Translations under genes and position numbers: made by a program
Shown here: positions 44,404 through 54,275 of the stretch, in pieces
Position numbering within the stretch: position 1 is the stretch's first letter
Layout: every line of letters starts with the position of its first letter
Notes under the pieces: model-generated
What the model was told of the DNA's origin: nothing
The model's input: the letters and a program-made list of their open reading frames with translations, nothing else
The model's database searches: none
Assembly: GCA_041736895.1 (NCBI GenBank)
Contig: JBGSSS010000100.1
Location: 5,467-69,466, forward strand
Source of the DNA: JANRLT01 sp041736895
Lineage (GTDB): Bacteria > Planctomycetota > Planctomycetia > Pirellulales > JALHPA01
Reading direction: 5' to 3'
DNA: 64,000 nucleotides

Positions 44404-46077
44404 ATGCGAAACATGTTCATTTTCTTATTGCTCCTCTTTTCAGCATCCTATGTTCTCGCCGCAGAGACGCCACTCTATAGCCGTTGGGAGCAGACGTTTA
44501 CTGCCGGCAATGACACACCTTCAACAACCGAATTGCGTGTTGAGTTCACTTCGCCCGATGGCAAGAAAACGACGGTGCCGGGTTATTGGGATGGGGGTAA
44601 AATGTGGCGTGTGCGGTTCTTGCCGACCGCAGCGGGGGCTTGGAATTACACCACCAAATGCTCGCCGCCGATCGATGGTTTGCACGGCCAGCAAGGAACA
44701 GTGCAAGTCACCGCCGGCCAAGTCGAACAAGCAATCAAGAGGCTTGGCCTGCAATATCACAACAGGCTTGCTTTCGTTCAGCATGGACCTCTCAAAATTG
44801 GCAAGAGCAAAACGCATCTCGCGCACCATGACGACGAGCCACTCTTTTTCCTCGCCGACACTTGCTGGACCGGACCGGCACTGAGCAACAAGGAAGATTG
44901 GGAAGAATACCTGATCAAACGAAAGCTGCAAGGTTTCACTGCGATCCAATACAACGCCCTCTCGCCTTGGCGCTGCGCACCAACGGATGCCGAGGGCTTA
45001 TTACCGTATGTCCTGCAGCCAAAGTTTGACATCAATCCCGCGTATTTCAAACGGCTCGATGAGCGTATTGACGCGATCAATACCGAAGGGCTCTTGGCAG
45101 CGCACGTCATGGTGTGGGCCAATAAAAAAGGCGACGCCGGGATCGATCTCAAGCCGGAGCAACTCGAACGGCTGCTCAAGTACCAAGTCGCGCGGTACGG
45201 GGCGAACAATATCTTTTGGATTCTTGCCGGCGACAACAAGTACGCGCCGGAGTCGGCCGAGCAATGGAAGAAACTCGGCCGCGCCGTCTTTGCCGATCCA
45301 ACGTTCGACTCGCGCACGCATGTCGTGACGACTCATCCGACGGGCATGAATTGGCCGTGGAAGGATTGGGAGAACGAGACCTGGCTCAACGTCTTATCTT
45401 ATCAAAGCGGGCACGGCGATGGCGACAAGACGTGGCAATGGATCACCAGCGGGCCGCCGGCGGAATACGGAAAGCAGAAGAACCCGACGCGGCCGGTCAT
45501 TAATCTTGAACCGCCATACGAAGATCACCTGGCGTATCAAAGCAAGAAACCGCACGACGATCTCAACGTCCGCCGCGCGATGATCTGGAGTCTGCTCAAC
45601 GCGCCGACCGCCGGCGTCACATATGGCGGGCATGGCGTTTGGAGTTGGCACACCAAGCCCGGCGAACCGCCGACGGATCATCCAGGTTCGGGTAAGGCGA
45701 AAGTCTGGCGCGAAGCGTTGGACTTACCAGCGGCGAAGCAATTGGTCACAATTCGCAAAGCATTCGAGAGCGTCTCTTGGCACGAATTGCGGCCTGCCGC
45801 CGAACTTTTAGCTGCTCAGCCAGGCACGAATGATCCGTCGGCCTGGGTTTCGATTTCTGCTAGTCCCGATTTAACTACAATTGTGATCTACGCACCCAAG
45901 GGTAAAGCCGAGCTGAATTTGCCGGAAAACAAGATCGGAAATTGGTTCCGCTCGAATGTGCGCCTGCAGAGCGGTGAGTTCGTCGTCGAAGTAATGCGAG
46001 CTGTCCCGTCGGGAAAGATGACAATAGAATTTGAGAAGAATACCGAAGTATTGATTCTGCTTACGAAATTGAAGTAG
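44404..46077 (+). CDS. Secreted DUF5060/DUF4038 putative glycoside hydrolase
   Basis: A 557-residue protein: signal peptide (about 1-16, ending in VLAAE), an N-terminal Ig-like DUF5060 domain at about 20-110 with VPGYWDGGKMWRVRF, and a DUF4038 TIM-barrel domain from about 145 with FFLADTCWTG, then WVGHGV-like GGHGVWSWH near residue 420. DUF4038 proteins include apiosidase-like enzymes that cut apiose from rhamnogalacturonan-type pectin. ATG 44404 is preferred to TTG 44392. Following a sugar-oxidising heme protein and a sulfatase, it fits a polysaccharide-processing neighbourhood. Confidence 0.88.
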   Translation: MRNMFIFLLLLFSASYVLAAETPLYSRWEQTFTAGNDTPSTTELRVEFTSPDGKKTTVPGYWDGGKMWRVRFLPTAAGAWNYTTKCSPPIDGLHGQQGTVQVTAGQVEQAIKRLGLQYHNRLAFVQHGPLKIGKSKTHLAHHDDEPLFFLADTCWTGPALSNKEDWEEYLIKRKLQGFTAIQYNALSPWRCAPTDAEGLLPYVLQPKFDINPAYFKRLDERIDAINTEGLLAAHVMVWANKKGDAGIDLKPEQLERLLKYQVARYGANNIFWILAGDNKYAPESAEQWKKLGRAVFADPTFDSRTHVVTTHPTGMNWPWKDWENETWLNVLSYQSGHGDGDKTWQWITSGPPAEYGKQKNPTRPVINLEPPYEDHLAYQSKKPHDDLNVRRAMIWSLLNAPTAGVTYGGHGVWSWHTKPGEPPTDHPGSGKAKVWREALDLPAAKQLVTIRKAFESVSWHELRPAAELLAAQPGTNDPSAWVSISASPDLTTIVIYAPKGKAELNLPENKIGNWFRSNVRLQSGEFVVEVMRAVPSGKMTIEFEKNTEVLILLTKLK

Positions 46078-46188
46078 AAGTTAGGATAACCTGCGGATAT
46101 TCGCCAATTTCGAACCGAAAAGCTGCTCTGGATTTTCTCAGAGCAAGTAGAGATAATTGGGAATAGGCCTACCAACGATTCCCGCCCT

Positions 46189-46404
46189 ATGCACATGTCC
46201 GCTCAGACCATGAACCCCAGCGAATACCACATTCAACGCCGGCCTGACGGGGCGGTGGTGGTGCGGGTTATCTCGCCGCGGCGCGAACAAGCGGCCCCTC
46301 TGCCCGACGCCGTCTTCTGCTTTCAAGTCGGCGATCCGCAACACGACTACTGGGCGAGCAAACTCCGCACGGCGCAAGCCGAAGCGGTGCAGTGCTTCGA
46401 GTAG
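46189..46404 (+). CDS. Small hypothetical protein
   Basis: A 71-residue (or 64 from ATG 46210) soluble protein with no known domain. The sequence looks coding rather than repeat-derived (RRPDGAVVVRVISPRR, then DAVFCFQVGDPQHDYW), with third-position GC like its neighbours. No clear ribosome-binding site. It is followed 11 bases later by a palindromic repeat element. Function unknown. Confidence 0.5.
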   Translation: MHMSAQTMNPSEYHIQRRPDGAVVVRVISPRREQAAPLPDAVFCFQVGDPQHDYWASKLRTAQAEAVQCFE

Positions 46405-46415
46405 GGTTTCTCCGT

Positions 46416-46541
46416 AGGTGCGGCTGTGCCGCACAGAGAGCAGACGCGGTAATGAGAAAGCGTGTTGCAGTTCAGCGCACGATTTCTCACAGAATCTATC
46501 TCTCAATCCGTGTCTAATATTTGTGCGGCACAGCCGCACCT
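46416..46541. repeat. Composite inverted element AGGTGCGGCTGTGCCGCACA
   Basis: Left copy 46416-46435 and inverted right copy 46522-46541, perfect over 20 bases. Each copy is itself a GTGCGGC/GCCGCAC hairpin. The enclosed 86 bases contain weaker inner arms (AGAGAG...CTCTC). The architecture equals that of the 22-bp family but the sequence is unrelated. Confidence 0.85.
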
Positions 46542-46542
46542 T

Positions 46543-46899
46543 CTAACACAAGCAATCGAAATTCTGCCCGCGCTCGCTGCAACGTTGTTCCACCGCGATG
46601 TACCAATTGGCGAGCGAGACGCCTTCGTTTTGATTGCCGCCGGTGAGAATTCGATCCAGAAGCAAGCCGTGTCCAAGTGCGCGCGGCGGACAGAATAAAT
46701 TATCTCGGGGTAACGGATCAAGCGGAGGAATCGGAGGGCAGGGGAGAGGCCCGCGCGGCTTGAGCGCGGCACACGCGGCGGTAGGCACAAAGAAGCGGTA
46801 TCCAATCGCTAAGCGCGCGAGCGGCGTGGAGCGGATGCGGCGCAGTGCCGGTCCCAAAAGCGGCGCGGCGGCGGTGGCTCGATAACAAGGAAATAGCAT
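46543..46899 (-). CDS. Possible small hypothetical protein (118 aa)
   Basis: An ATG at 46899 has AGGAG 7-8 bases upstream. The frame encodes 118 residues, Pro-, Arg- and Cys-rich in the first 80 and more regular near the end (NEGVSLANWYIAVEQRC). No family was recognised and no hydrophobic segment is convincing. The good ribosome-binding site is the main argument for it; a chance frame in GC-rich DNA is the main alternative. It ends inside the right repeat's flank. Confidence 0.38.
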   Translation of the reverse strand: MLFPCYRATAAAPLLGPALRRIRSTPLARLAIGYRFFVPTAACAALKPRGPLPCPPIPPLDPLPRDNLFCPPRALGHGLLLDRILTGGNQNEGVSLANWYIAVEQRCSERGQNFDCLC

Positions 46900-47464
46900 C
46901 GTTCGGCTCCTGGAGAGAATTCATCCTCGTTTGCCGAGGGATCAAGTTCATCTCTTGTGCCGGAGCCGAGCGAATCGTGGCTCATGGTTTCAACTGCCGC
47001 ATTTTCCCGGCTGTTTTGTGATTCGCGCTGGATTTCGTTCTCTCTGTCGTGTTTCCAAACGGCATCCACATTCAATCCATGGTTGACAAATGGCAACACG
47101 ATCATTGCGGGGTGATCGGATTCTCTGGCAAAAATCAATCGATCAAAAGGCGGCACGCGACTTGCCTAACTGTCCTTTGACGAAACTTTTCCGAACGAAA
47201 GTTCGCCAGAACATTTGGCAGCCTTTTCCCGTAGAAACACCTTTGGCAAATCGTCGCACGTTATGACCATTACAAATTGCCCATTTTTTCCGAAAAAACC
47301 GGCAATTTGCGGTTCCAATCGTTGCGAAAGTCGGCACGCTCGTTTTTACTAGAAGAATACGCCTATCGGGCAGGAAATTCGTATTCCGCTGCTCGATCGG
47401 CCCAAAGTTGACGGTCGAACTGACGACTCTGCCCGCTAGAACGCCCACCCAAGCAGGTCCCGTG
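46900..47464. other. Gene-free interval upstream of the giant surface protein
   Basis: About 565 bases. The part from 47160 to 47400 is comparatively AT-rich, with runs of A and T and TTGACA at 47083-47088 without a matching -10. Short frames here show no recognisable family. It probably holds the promoter of the surface-protein gene. Confidence 0.4.
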
Positions 47465-50400
47465 ATGAAGCGCCCCCTGATGACGGCTCCGCTCCCGTTC
47501 ATGAATCCCAACGGTTCACGTTCCAACGCGGTTCGCTCACGGACGACAACAACGCCAGTGCCGGCGGTAGAAGATGGACAAGCTGCAACTTCCTCGCGGA
47601 AGCAGCATCTCCCCAAGTCGGCTACGCCGAATCAACCGCGCTTGCAGTCAAAATCCAAAGCGCGCAAGTCCAGCAACTCGCGCGAGCAGCGCCGCCAGCG
47701 GATCATCGAATCACTCGAAGCGCGTCAGGTCTTTGCCGCGCCGACTCTCTCGCCGATCATCGATCAAAGTCTCCTCTCTGGCGCGCCGTTGCAGATCGCA
47801 CTGCAAGCCGACGACGCGGACGGAGATGCGCTCACCTTCTCCGCGATCTCGGACAATCCCAATATCGTCGCCGAGATGCGGGCCTCGACCAATCGTTATC
47901 TCGTCCTCGACATCGAGCACGTCAGCAGCGGAGAGCCGGGCGATTCGGATTTTTCCGGGCAACTGATCTTTCAATTATTCGAAGATATCACGCCCGAAAT
48001 CACGGGCCGAATCATTGAGCTGGTCAATAGCGGGTTCTATGACAACCTGATTTTTCATCGCATCATCGACAACTTTGTGATCCAAGGGGGCGATCCGCTC
48101 GGCAATGGAACGGGCGGCTCGGGTGTGCAATTCGATGACCGCTACTATGCCGATTTGCAGCACACCGTTTCGGGCTTGCTGTCGATGGCTAAGTCGAGCG
48201 ACGATACCAATGACTCGCAGTTCTTCATCACAGAGGGTCCGCAGCGCAATCTCGATTTCAATCACTCGATCTTCGGCATGTTGGTCGGCGGGAGCGCCAC
48301 GGATTCGAACTTGGGCACGCTCACGGGCGAAGAATTTCGCAATTTGATTAGCAATGTGCCGACCGATCCCGACAATGGGCCCGATCTCGATGGCGATGGC
48401 ACAAACGACCCCGACGGTGATCAGGACGATAACGGGCTGAACAGAGACGAGCCGCTGAGTCCGGTGCGGATCACTAAGGCCGAGATCAAAACCTTGACGA
48501 ATTTCGAAGTGCTCACCGTGAAGGCCGCCAACGGCTACACCGGCAGCGGCACGATTACGGTGACCGTCGATGATGGCAACGGCGGCACAACGCAGGAGAC
48601 GTTTACCGTCAGCGCGACGCCGGACACGAATGACAATGATCCTTTTCTAGTCGATCCGCCGAACCAAATCACGCTGACGTTGAACGGCAGCGGCGTTACG
48701 GGTCAATTGCAAGCAATCAACGTTGACGGCGGGACAACCACATTCAATGCTTACCTTGCCAACCAAGCCGACGCCGGCAAGGTCACAATTTCAATCGACA
48801 AAACCACCGGCGTCTTGACGGTCACGCCGATCAATGGCTTTGCGGGCGTGGTCAATATCGTGGTGATGACAGCGCCATTCTCCGTGGCGGACCATGAATT
48901 TATTGAACAGCAAGTGGCCGATTTTAATAACAATCCTGCAAATATAGATAAATTGTCGATCCAGGATGGCTACGATTTTTTCGCCAGAAACAACGGAATC
49001 AAATTCGACACACAAGCTGTTCCCGTTGTCGTCACGCCCACGACGCCGATCACGATTGATTTGGATGCCTTATCCGATTCAGGCAGCAGTTCTACCGATA
49101 ACATCACGATCAATAACAACAACGGCGGCAACACGCTCAAGTTTCTGGTCTCGGGCGTGACGCCTGGCGCGACGGTGCAACTGTTTAACGGAGCGACGTT
49201 GCTCGGCCAAGCAGTCGCGACAGGTAGCACCATCGAAATCACGACCAACAACACGGCTCTTTTGACAGATGGCCAGCACACGATCACCGCGCATCAATTC
49301 TTCACGATTGATGCTGGCAATCAAGATCGCACGATCGAATTCCCCAGCAACCTCGACGGGACGATGAGCATCACCGTCGATACGGCGGCGAATATTTCTT
49401 CGGCGCCGGTCACGTCGCTGGTGCAGTTCTCGACCTATACCTACAACGCCGAGTCCGATGACGAAGCGGGCAACGGAGCCACCTACAATCTGCTCACTGC
49501 TCCCGCCGGCATGACGATCGACCCGAATACGGGACTTGTCACCTGGCTCCCGACTCAACCACAGATCAATGACGGTTTCGCGAACGTTGAAATCCAAGTG
49601 ACGGACAAGGCTGGCAATGTTAACACGCAGAGTTTTACCATCACCTTCGTTCCCAACGAAGCGCCGACACTAGACGCTATCGCGCCGCAGACCGTCGACG
49701 AAGGAACACTGTTTTCTTACGCCCTCGTCGCCCAGGACCAGAACCTTCCAGGGGACACGCTGACCTACAGTTTGGTCAGCGGCCCGGCCAATGCGGTGGC
49801 GAACCCAACCACGGGCGTGGTCACCTTTACTCCTCTCGAAACCGATGGCGGCACAACGGTGACGTTTACCGTTCGCGTCACCGATGCCGGCGGGGAGTTT
49901 GCCGAGCGGACTTTTGATCTGACCATCAATGACACGAACACCAATCCACTTGTCGCGCCGATCAGCACGCAGACTGTCACGGAGAACCAAGAACTGGTCG
50001 TCACGATCAGTGCTAGCGACAACGATATTCCGGCCGATACGTTGAGCTACGAGTTGATCAGCGGCCCGGCCGGCACAACGATTGATGCCGGTGGCGTCAT
50101 TCGCTGGACACCCGACGAATCGCACGGCGGCACACAACAGACGATTACTTTCAAGGTGCACGACGGGGCAGGCGGCTCGACGCAAGCTAGCTTTCTGGTC
50201 AATGTCACGGAGCAAAACCAGAACCCTGTTCTCACCGTACTGACAAACCACATCATCGACGAGTTCCAAACGCTGAGCTTTACCGCTTCGGCCAGCGATG
50301 CCGATGCGCCGGCCCAGGCGCTCGTTTATGGGCTCGGCAACGCGCCGGCCGGAATGACTATCAACGCCAGCACGGGTGTCATCACTTGGGTGCCTACAGA

Positions 50401-51577
50401 AGCTCAAGGGCCAAGCTCGTTTACGTTCCAAGTCACCGTCACCGATTCGCTCGGCGGAATTGATTCGGAAACGGTGACTGTCATGGTCATTGAAACCAAC
50501 CAAACGCCGTTCCTCGGCGCGTTGAATACACTCGAAGCATCCACCGGTTTGACATTCACCGCGCAGATACCGGGCTCGGATGCGGATTTGCCGGGGCAAA
50601 GCTTGACATACGCCCTCGATACGGCTCCGGCCGGAATTACAATCAACCCCACGACCGGTCTGCTGTCTTGGAACGTGCCCGAAGGTGCCGCCGAGGGAAT
50701 CGTTTCGATCACGGTTCGCCTGACCGATGCGGCGGGCGAGAGTGTGACGCGCGAGTACCTGATCCAAGTCAGCTCACTGAACATCGGCAATGCGTTTGGC
50801 TTGATCTCGCAATGGACTTCGACGTCGGTCCCCTCGCCGCAGGACAACCGGCCGATTCAAATCACCACGGTGACGCAAACGACTGCGGCGGCGCTGATCG
50901 ATGGACAGGTCGCCCCGGTCAGCGTCCTCGGCGACAATTCGGCGAACTCCGTGACGTCGCTGCTCGGCGGACTGAATCGTTTGCAAGGCACCAACGAACC
51001 GCAAATCGTCAAGGCTATGAAGCCCGTGATCGAAGGGGGGGCCGAGGGTGCCGTCAACGAGTCGAAATCGACGGACGAAAAACCGGCGCCGAAACCCGAC
51101 AACGATCCCTTCAATTTCAATAGCGGCACCGCTCCCGCGAACAATCCGTCGTCTCCCTCCGGGACAATACCCACCGGGACATCGCCTTTCGGAGCAATTC
51201 CGAAGGGAAATGAGAATCAACAATCTCGCCGGCAACGTTGGCTCGACTGGCGCGAACATCTACGCGCGGCAGCGCTCGTGGAATCGGCTGCCGCGGCCGA
51301 AGATCTCGATTTAAACTGGGTGAGCCGTGCTCCGCAGGCTCCGACAAGCTTCGCGGCAGAATCAGTCGCTGCGTCTGCTGCAGAAGTGAAAGCTGTAACA
51401 CAAACCGAGTCACAACCAAATAACCAAGCTGAATCGGAACCTCTCGCGGCGAGTGTCGGCGTAGCAGCGATCGCCAGTCTCGCCCTGCGGCCGCGCAAGT
51501 CTGCCGCACCGGTAGCCATCCCCGTCGTCAACGACGAAGTCCGCCGCAAACGCGGGCCACGCTGGAATTGGTTTTGA
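47465..51577 (+). CDS. Giant secreted cyclophilin and Ig-like-repeat surface protein
   Basis: A 1370-residue protein. A basic N-terminus carries SLEARQVFAA (residues 83-92), a variant of the planctomycete LEPR-XLL export motif. A cyclophilin-type peptidyl-prolyl isomerase fills about 140-289; the active-site residues known from cyclophilin A have counterparts: FHRII (Arg), NFVIQGGD (Phe, Gln), SQFFIT and NHSIFG (His). An Asp-rich DLDGDGTNDPDGDQ segment (about 305-325) looks like a calcium-binding type-3-thrombospondin/dockerin loop. Five putative Ig/cadherin-like domains (about 90 residues each) follow at about 647-1105, then a Pro/Ala-rich linker and a weakly hydrophobic tail with basic residues. 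GTG 47462 directly precedes the ATG; GCAGGT is the likely ribosome-binding site. Probably cell-surface, possibly adhesive. Confidence 0.88.
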   Translation: MKRPLMTAPLPFMNPNGSRSNAVRSRTTTTPVPAVEDGQAATSSRKQHLPKSATPNQPRLQSKSKARKSSNSREQRRQRIIESLEARQVFAAPTLSPIIDQSLLSGAPLQIALQADDADGDALTFSAISDNPNIVAEMRASTNRYLVLDIEHVSSGEPGDSDFSGQLIFQLFEDITPEITGRIIELVNSGFYDNLIFHRIIDNFVIQGGDPLGNGTGGSGVQFDDRYYADLQHTVSGLLSMAKSSDDTNDSQFFITEGPQRNLDFNHSIFGMLVGGSATDSNLGTLTGEEFRNLISNVPTDPDNGPDLDGDGTNDPDGDQDDNGLNRDEPLSPVRITKAEIKTLTNFEVLTVKAANGYTGSGTITVTVDDGNGGTTQETFTVSATPDTNDNDPFLVDPPNQITLTLNGSGVTGQLQAINVDGGTTTFNAYLANQADAGKVTISIDKTTGVLTVTPINGFAGVVNIVVMTAPFSVADHEFIEQQVADFNNNPANIDKLSIQDGYDFFARNNGIKFDTQAVPVVVTPTTPITIDLDALSDSGSSSTDNITINNNNGGNTLKFLVSGVTPGATVQLFNGATLLGQAVATGSTIEITTNNTALLTDGQHTITAHQFFTIDAGNQDRTIEFPSNLDGTMSITVDTAANISSAPVTSLVQFSTYTYNAESDDEAGNGATYNLLTAPAGMTIDPNTGLVTWLPTQPQINDGFANVEIQVTDKAGNVNTQSFTITFVPNEAPTLDAIAPQTVDEGTLFSYALVAQDQNLPGDTLTYSLVSGPANAVANPTTGVVTFTPLETDGGTTVTFTVRVTDAGGEFAERTFDLTINDTNTNPLVAPISTQTVTENQELVVTISASDNDIPADTLSYELISGPAGTTIDAGGVIRWTPDESHGGTQQTITFKVHDGAGGSTQASFLVNVTEQNQNPVLTVLTNHIIDEFQTLSFTASASDADAPAQALVYGLGNAPAGMTINASTGVITWVPTEAQGPSSFTFQVTVTDSLGGIDSETVTVMVIETNQTPFLGALNTLEASTGLTFTAQIPGSDADLPGQSLTYALDTAPAGITINPTTGLLSWNVPEGAAEGIVSITVRLTDAAGESVTREYLIQVSSLNIGNAFGLISQWTSTSVPSPQDNRPIQITTVTQTTAAALIDGQVAPVSVLGDNSANSVTSLLGGLNRLQGTNEPQIVKAMKPVIEGGAEGAVNESKSTDEKPAPKPDNDPFNFNSGTAPANNPSSPSGTIPTGTSPFGAIPKGNENQQSRRQRWLDWREHLRAAALVESAAAAEDLDLNWVSRAPQAPTSFAAESVAASAAEVKAVTQTESQPNNQAESEPLAASVGVAAIASLALRPRKSAAPVAIPVVNDEVRRKRGPRWNWF

Positions 51578-51588
51578 GCACTTTTGTA

Positions 51589-51705
51589 GCCCGTCGTGTT
51601 AGCGAGGGCGACAAAAGATTCTATTCTTGCGCTATGACGCAAGCGCGTGGGTATCTTACCTTCGCGCTTGCGTCATAACTTAACGCCCTGGCTTACGCCG
51701 CGGGC
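51589..51705. repeat. Composite REPIN-like element between convergent genes
   Basis: The 22-bp repeat at 51589-51610 (plus) faces its inverse at 51684-51705 (minus). Between them is a perfect 15-bp hairpin, 51633-51647 with 51663-51677, arms TATGACGCAAGCGCG and its complement, loop of 15 bases. It fills the gap between two gene ends and may stop transcription from both sides. Confidence 0.9.
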
Positions 51706-51707
51706 TT

Positions 51708-54020
51708 CTATTTTGTCAGCTCCGCGGCGAGTTTCTTAATCCCCGCGAGATCAAGCTTGCCAGTGCCTAGGACCGGAATCTCGTCAACCTTGTAGAACGA
51801 ATCGACGCCTGGAATAAAGAGGTTCGGCAACCCCGCTTCGCTTAGCTTCTTTACCAAGTCAGCCGGCGTTTTGTTCATGTCCGCGTGAAGCACAACGAGC
51901 CGCTCGCCTTTCTTTTCATCCGGCACGGCGGTCACGGCGAGCGGAATCTTTTCGGCGTCGCCCGCGCCGAGTTGCAATAGCAGCGCCTCTTCGACCGCGC
52001 CGTGCGGCACCATCTCGCCGCCGATCTTCGAGAACCGGCTCAAGCGGCCCGTGATCTTGATGTAACCTTCGTCATCGAGCATCGCCATGTCGCCCGTGCA
52101 GTACCAGCCTTCTTTCAGCACCGGCTCGGTCAAGTCCGGTCGCTTCCAATACCCGCGCATCACATTGGCTCCGCCGATCCAAAGCAGCCCCGGTGTGTTC
52201 GGCCCGAGTTCCGCTCCGGTGTCGGGATCGAGAACCTTGGCACAGACGCCGGGGACCGGCTGGCCGACGGTGCCGGCTTTGCAGTTCGGAGGAAACCCGA
52301 TTGTCGCGCGGCTTGGCGGGATGTTGACCGCGGCCAGCGGCGAAAGCTCTGTCGTGCCGTAACCCTCGACGGGCCGGACGCCGAATTTTTCTTCATACGC
52401 CGCGGCGACGTCATCGGGCAAGCGTTCGGCGCCGGTGATGACCGTTTTGAGCTTGGCGAACTCTTCGACTTCGCAGCGGCGCGTGTAACTGCGCAGAAAC
52501 GTCGGCGTCGTGAGCAACACCGTTGCGCCGTGTTCCTTGGCGAGCTTGCCGACTTGCTTGGGATCCAACGGGCTGAAGTGGTACGCGACCTTGAGATCGA
52601 GAATCGCCCCGGCCCACAGCGTCACTGTCGAGCCGAGCGCGTGGAAGAGCGGCAAGATTCCGAGCAGCACGTCGTCCTTGGTCAGGTGGATCACTTGATC
52701 GATCGCTTCGACATTGGCCGCGACGTTGCCGTGCGTGAGCATCACGCCCTTGGGCTTGCCGGTGCTGCCCGAGGTAAAGATCAAGGTCAGCAGCTCATCG
52801 CCGGTTGTCTTGGTCAGCCCCAGCCACCAGCCCAGCACGTGCGAGGGCAAGCAGAAGGTCTGAAACGCGGCGACGAGCTTGTCGAGTTTTGAGACCTTGT
52901 CGCGCAGCTCTTCGAGCAGGACCATCCGCGCCTTGAGCTTCAAATCGATCTTGTCGAGGAATTTTTGGCTCGTAAAGACGGTCTTCACTTCGGCTTGTTC
53001 TAGGCACGAATCCAAGATTTCCGCGGTGCAGGTGTAGTTCAAATTCGTCACGACGCGATGATCTATCGTCAGGGCCAGGTTCGTGACAATCGCTGGCACT
53101 GTTGGCGGGAGGAGGACGCCGACTTGCTTCTCGTCCGGCTTCAATTCGCGATGCAGCACCCGCCGCAGCGCGAGCGTACGCAGCAATGCGGTTCGGCCAC
53201 TAATATCCACACCCGTTGAATCGGCGAACTTCGACAATTTGCCGCGGCAGCGCATGCCGATGATCGCGTCGTAAGCGACGTTTTTGCGACCTTTCATCCG
53301 CAGTTTCACCGACTCGGCGCTCAGCCGCAGCACGGCGTTGCGGATCGTGGCGATGTTCGAATCCGCGGGGAGCGGCGCGCCGAAGTGGACATTCGCCGGA
53401 TAGCGCCAGCGGCGCGGCCACTTCCAGAAAAACTTGCCTCCTTCGTAACTGAAGATGCTTCCCCAGAGCTGATCCAAGTAGACCGGTATCACCGGCGCAT
53501 TGGTTCCTACGAGAATTTTGAGCATGCCCGGCTTGAACGCGCCGACATTGCCGCTGCGCGTGATGTCGCCTTCGGGAAAGATGCAGACGACTTCGCCGTT
53601 CAAGAGCGCTTGGTGCGCCGTATCGAGCGCGCGCATGATCGACTTGGGATTGCTCGTCACGAGGATCACGCCCCAAAGGTTCGCGAGCTTGCGCATGAGC
53701 GCGTTTTCGAAGTTCCCGGCCCATGCAAACATCCGCACCGGCCGGGGGCTGCACAGCATCACCAGCACCGCGTCGATGAATGAAATGTGGTTCGCGGCCA
53801 ACAGGGCAGGTCCCGAGGCAGGGATGCGCTCGACATGATAAACCCTCAGCCGATACAAGCATTTGACCAAGAACCAAACGAGAAACCGCAGGCATATGCG
53901 GGCCAAAAATCCGAACGGGGCTTCCTGCGGCGCGGTATTTTTCGCGGGCAAGGAAGATTCGGCGGACGTTTTTTCGGTCGGAGGATTCATGTTCGTCATT
54001 GCTCGCTCGATCAGTTGCAT
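51708..54020 (-). CDS. Aas-like acyltransferase/acyl-ACP synthetase
   Basis: A 770-residue two-domain membrane-associated enzyme. The N-terminal PlsC-type acyltransferase (about 40-250) has NHISFID (HX4D) and FPEGDITRSG; the C-terminal ANL/AMP-binding domain (about 270-760) has TLIFTSGSTGKPKG, GYGTTELSP and the ITGRLSRFSKIGGE hinge. The order matches E. coli Aas (719 residues), which reacylates lysophospholipid with fatty acid via acyl-ACP. The LplT transporter usually paired with Aas is not seen. Starts 54020, 53999 and 53990 are all in frame; GCGGGA favours 54020. Confidence 0.9.
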   Translation of the reverse strand: MQLIERAMTNMNPPTEKTSAESSLPAKNTAPQEAPFGFLARICLRFLVWFLVKCLYRLRVYHVERIPASGPALLAANHISFIDAVLVMLCSPRPVRMFAWAGNFENALMRKLANLWGVILVTSNPKSIMRALDTAHQALLNGEVVCIFPEGDITRSGNVGAFKPGMLKILVGTNAPVIPVYLDQLWGSIFSYEGGKFFWKWPRRWRYPANVHFGAPLPADSNIATIRNAVLRLSAESVKLRMKGRKNVAYDAIIGMRCRGKLSKFADSTGVDISGRTALLRTLALRRVLHRELKPDEKQVGVLLPPTVPAIVTNLALTIDHRVVTNLNYTCTAEILDSCLEQAEVKTVFTSQKFLDKIDLKLKARMVLLEELRDKVSKLDKLVAAFQTFCLPSHVLGWWLGLTKTTGDELLTLIFTSGSTGKPKGVMLTHGNVAANVEAIDQVIHLTKDDVLLGILPLFHALGSTVTLWAGAILDLKVAYHFSPLDPKQVGKLAKEHGATVLLTTPTFLRSYTRRCEVEEFAKLKTVITGAERLPDDVAAAYEEKFGVRPVEGYGTTELSPLAAVNIPPSRATIGFPPNCKAGTVGQPVPGVCAKVLDPDTGAELGPNTPGLLWIGGANVMRGYWKRPDLTEPVLKEGWYCTGDMAMLDDEGYIKITGRLSRFSKIGGEMVPHGAVEEALLLQLGAGDAEKIPLAVTAVPDEKKGERLVVLHADMNKTPADLVKKLSEAGLPNLFIPGVDSFYKVDEIPVLGTGKLDLAGIKKLAAELTK

Positions 54021-54107
54021 GATTCCCGCTTCATTGGCGATCAGTTAGGCGGGAGCCTTGAATCAGAAACCCCAACAATACTTCAGTGGAGAAGTCAAAG
54101 TCGTGCG

Positions 54108-54127
54108 GCCCTCGCTTACGCTCGGGC
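54108..54127 (-). repeat. Short variant of the 22-bp repeat
   Basis: GCCCTCGCTTACGCTCGGGC, two bases shorter than the family, in the 255-base divergent promoter region between the Aas-like and FG-GAP genes. This is the only copy upstream of two starts rather than near a gene end. Confidence 0.65.
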
Positions 54128-54275
54128 TAATGCAACAGCTTCTCTGACATTTTTACCAAGAAAGCCGCCGCAAGATAACGGCAGTGTCAAAGTTTGAATC
54201 AGCCTTGCCGCTGTGATAAACTTTTGACGGGGGAAACTGTGACCACGCCTGCCGATTTCAAGGGGGAGAAACCCA

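Noticed and set aside
46809..47156. 115-codon minus-strand frame from a GTG
   Set aside because: It overlaps the better-supported 46899 start in another frame and shows no family or ribosome-binding site.
49670..50767. 365-codon minus-strand frame
   Set aside because: Antisense to the Ig-like repeats of the giant surface protein; low-quality composition, no motif.
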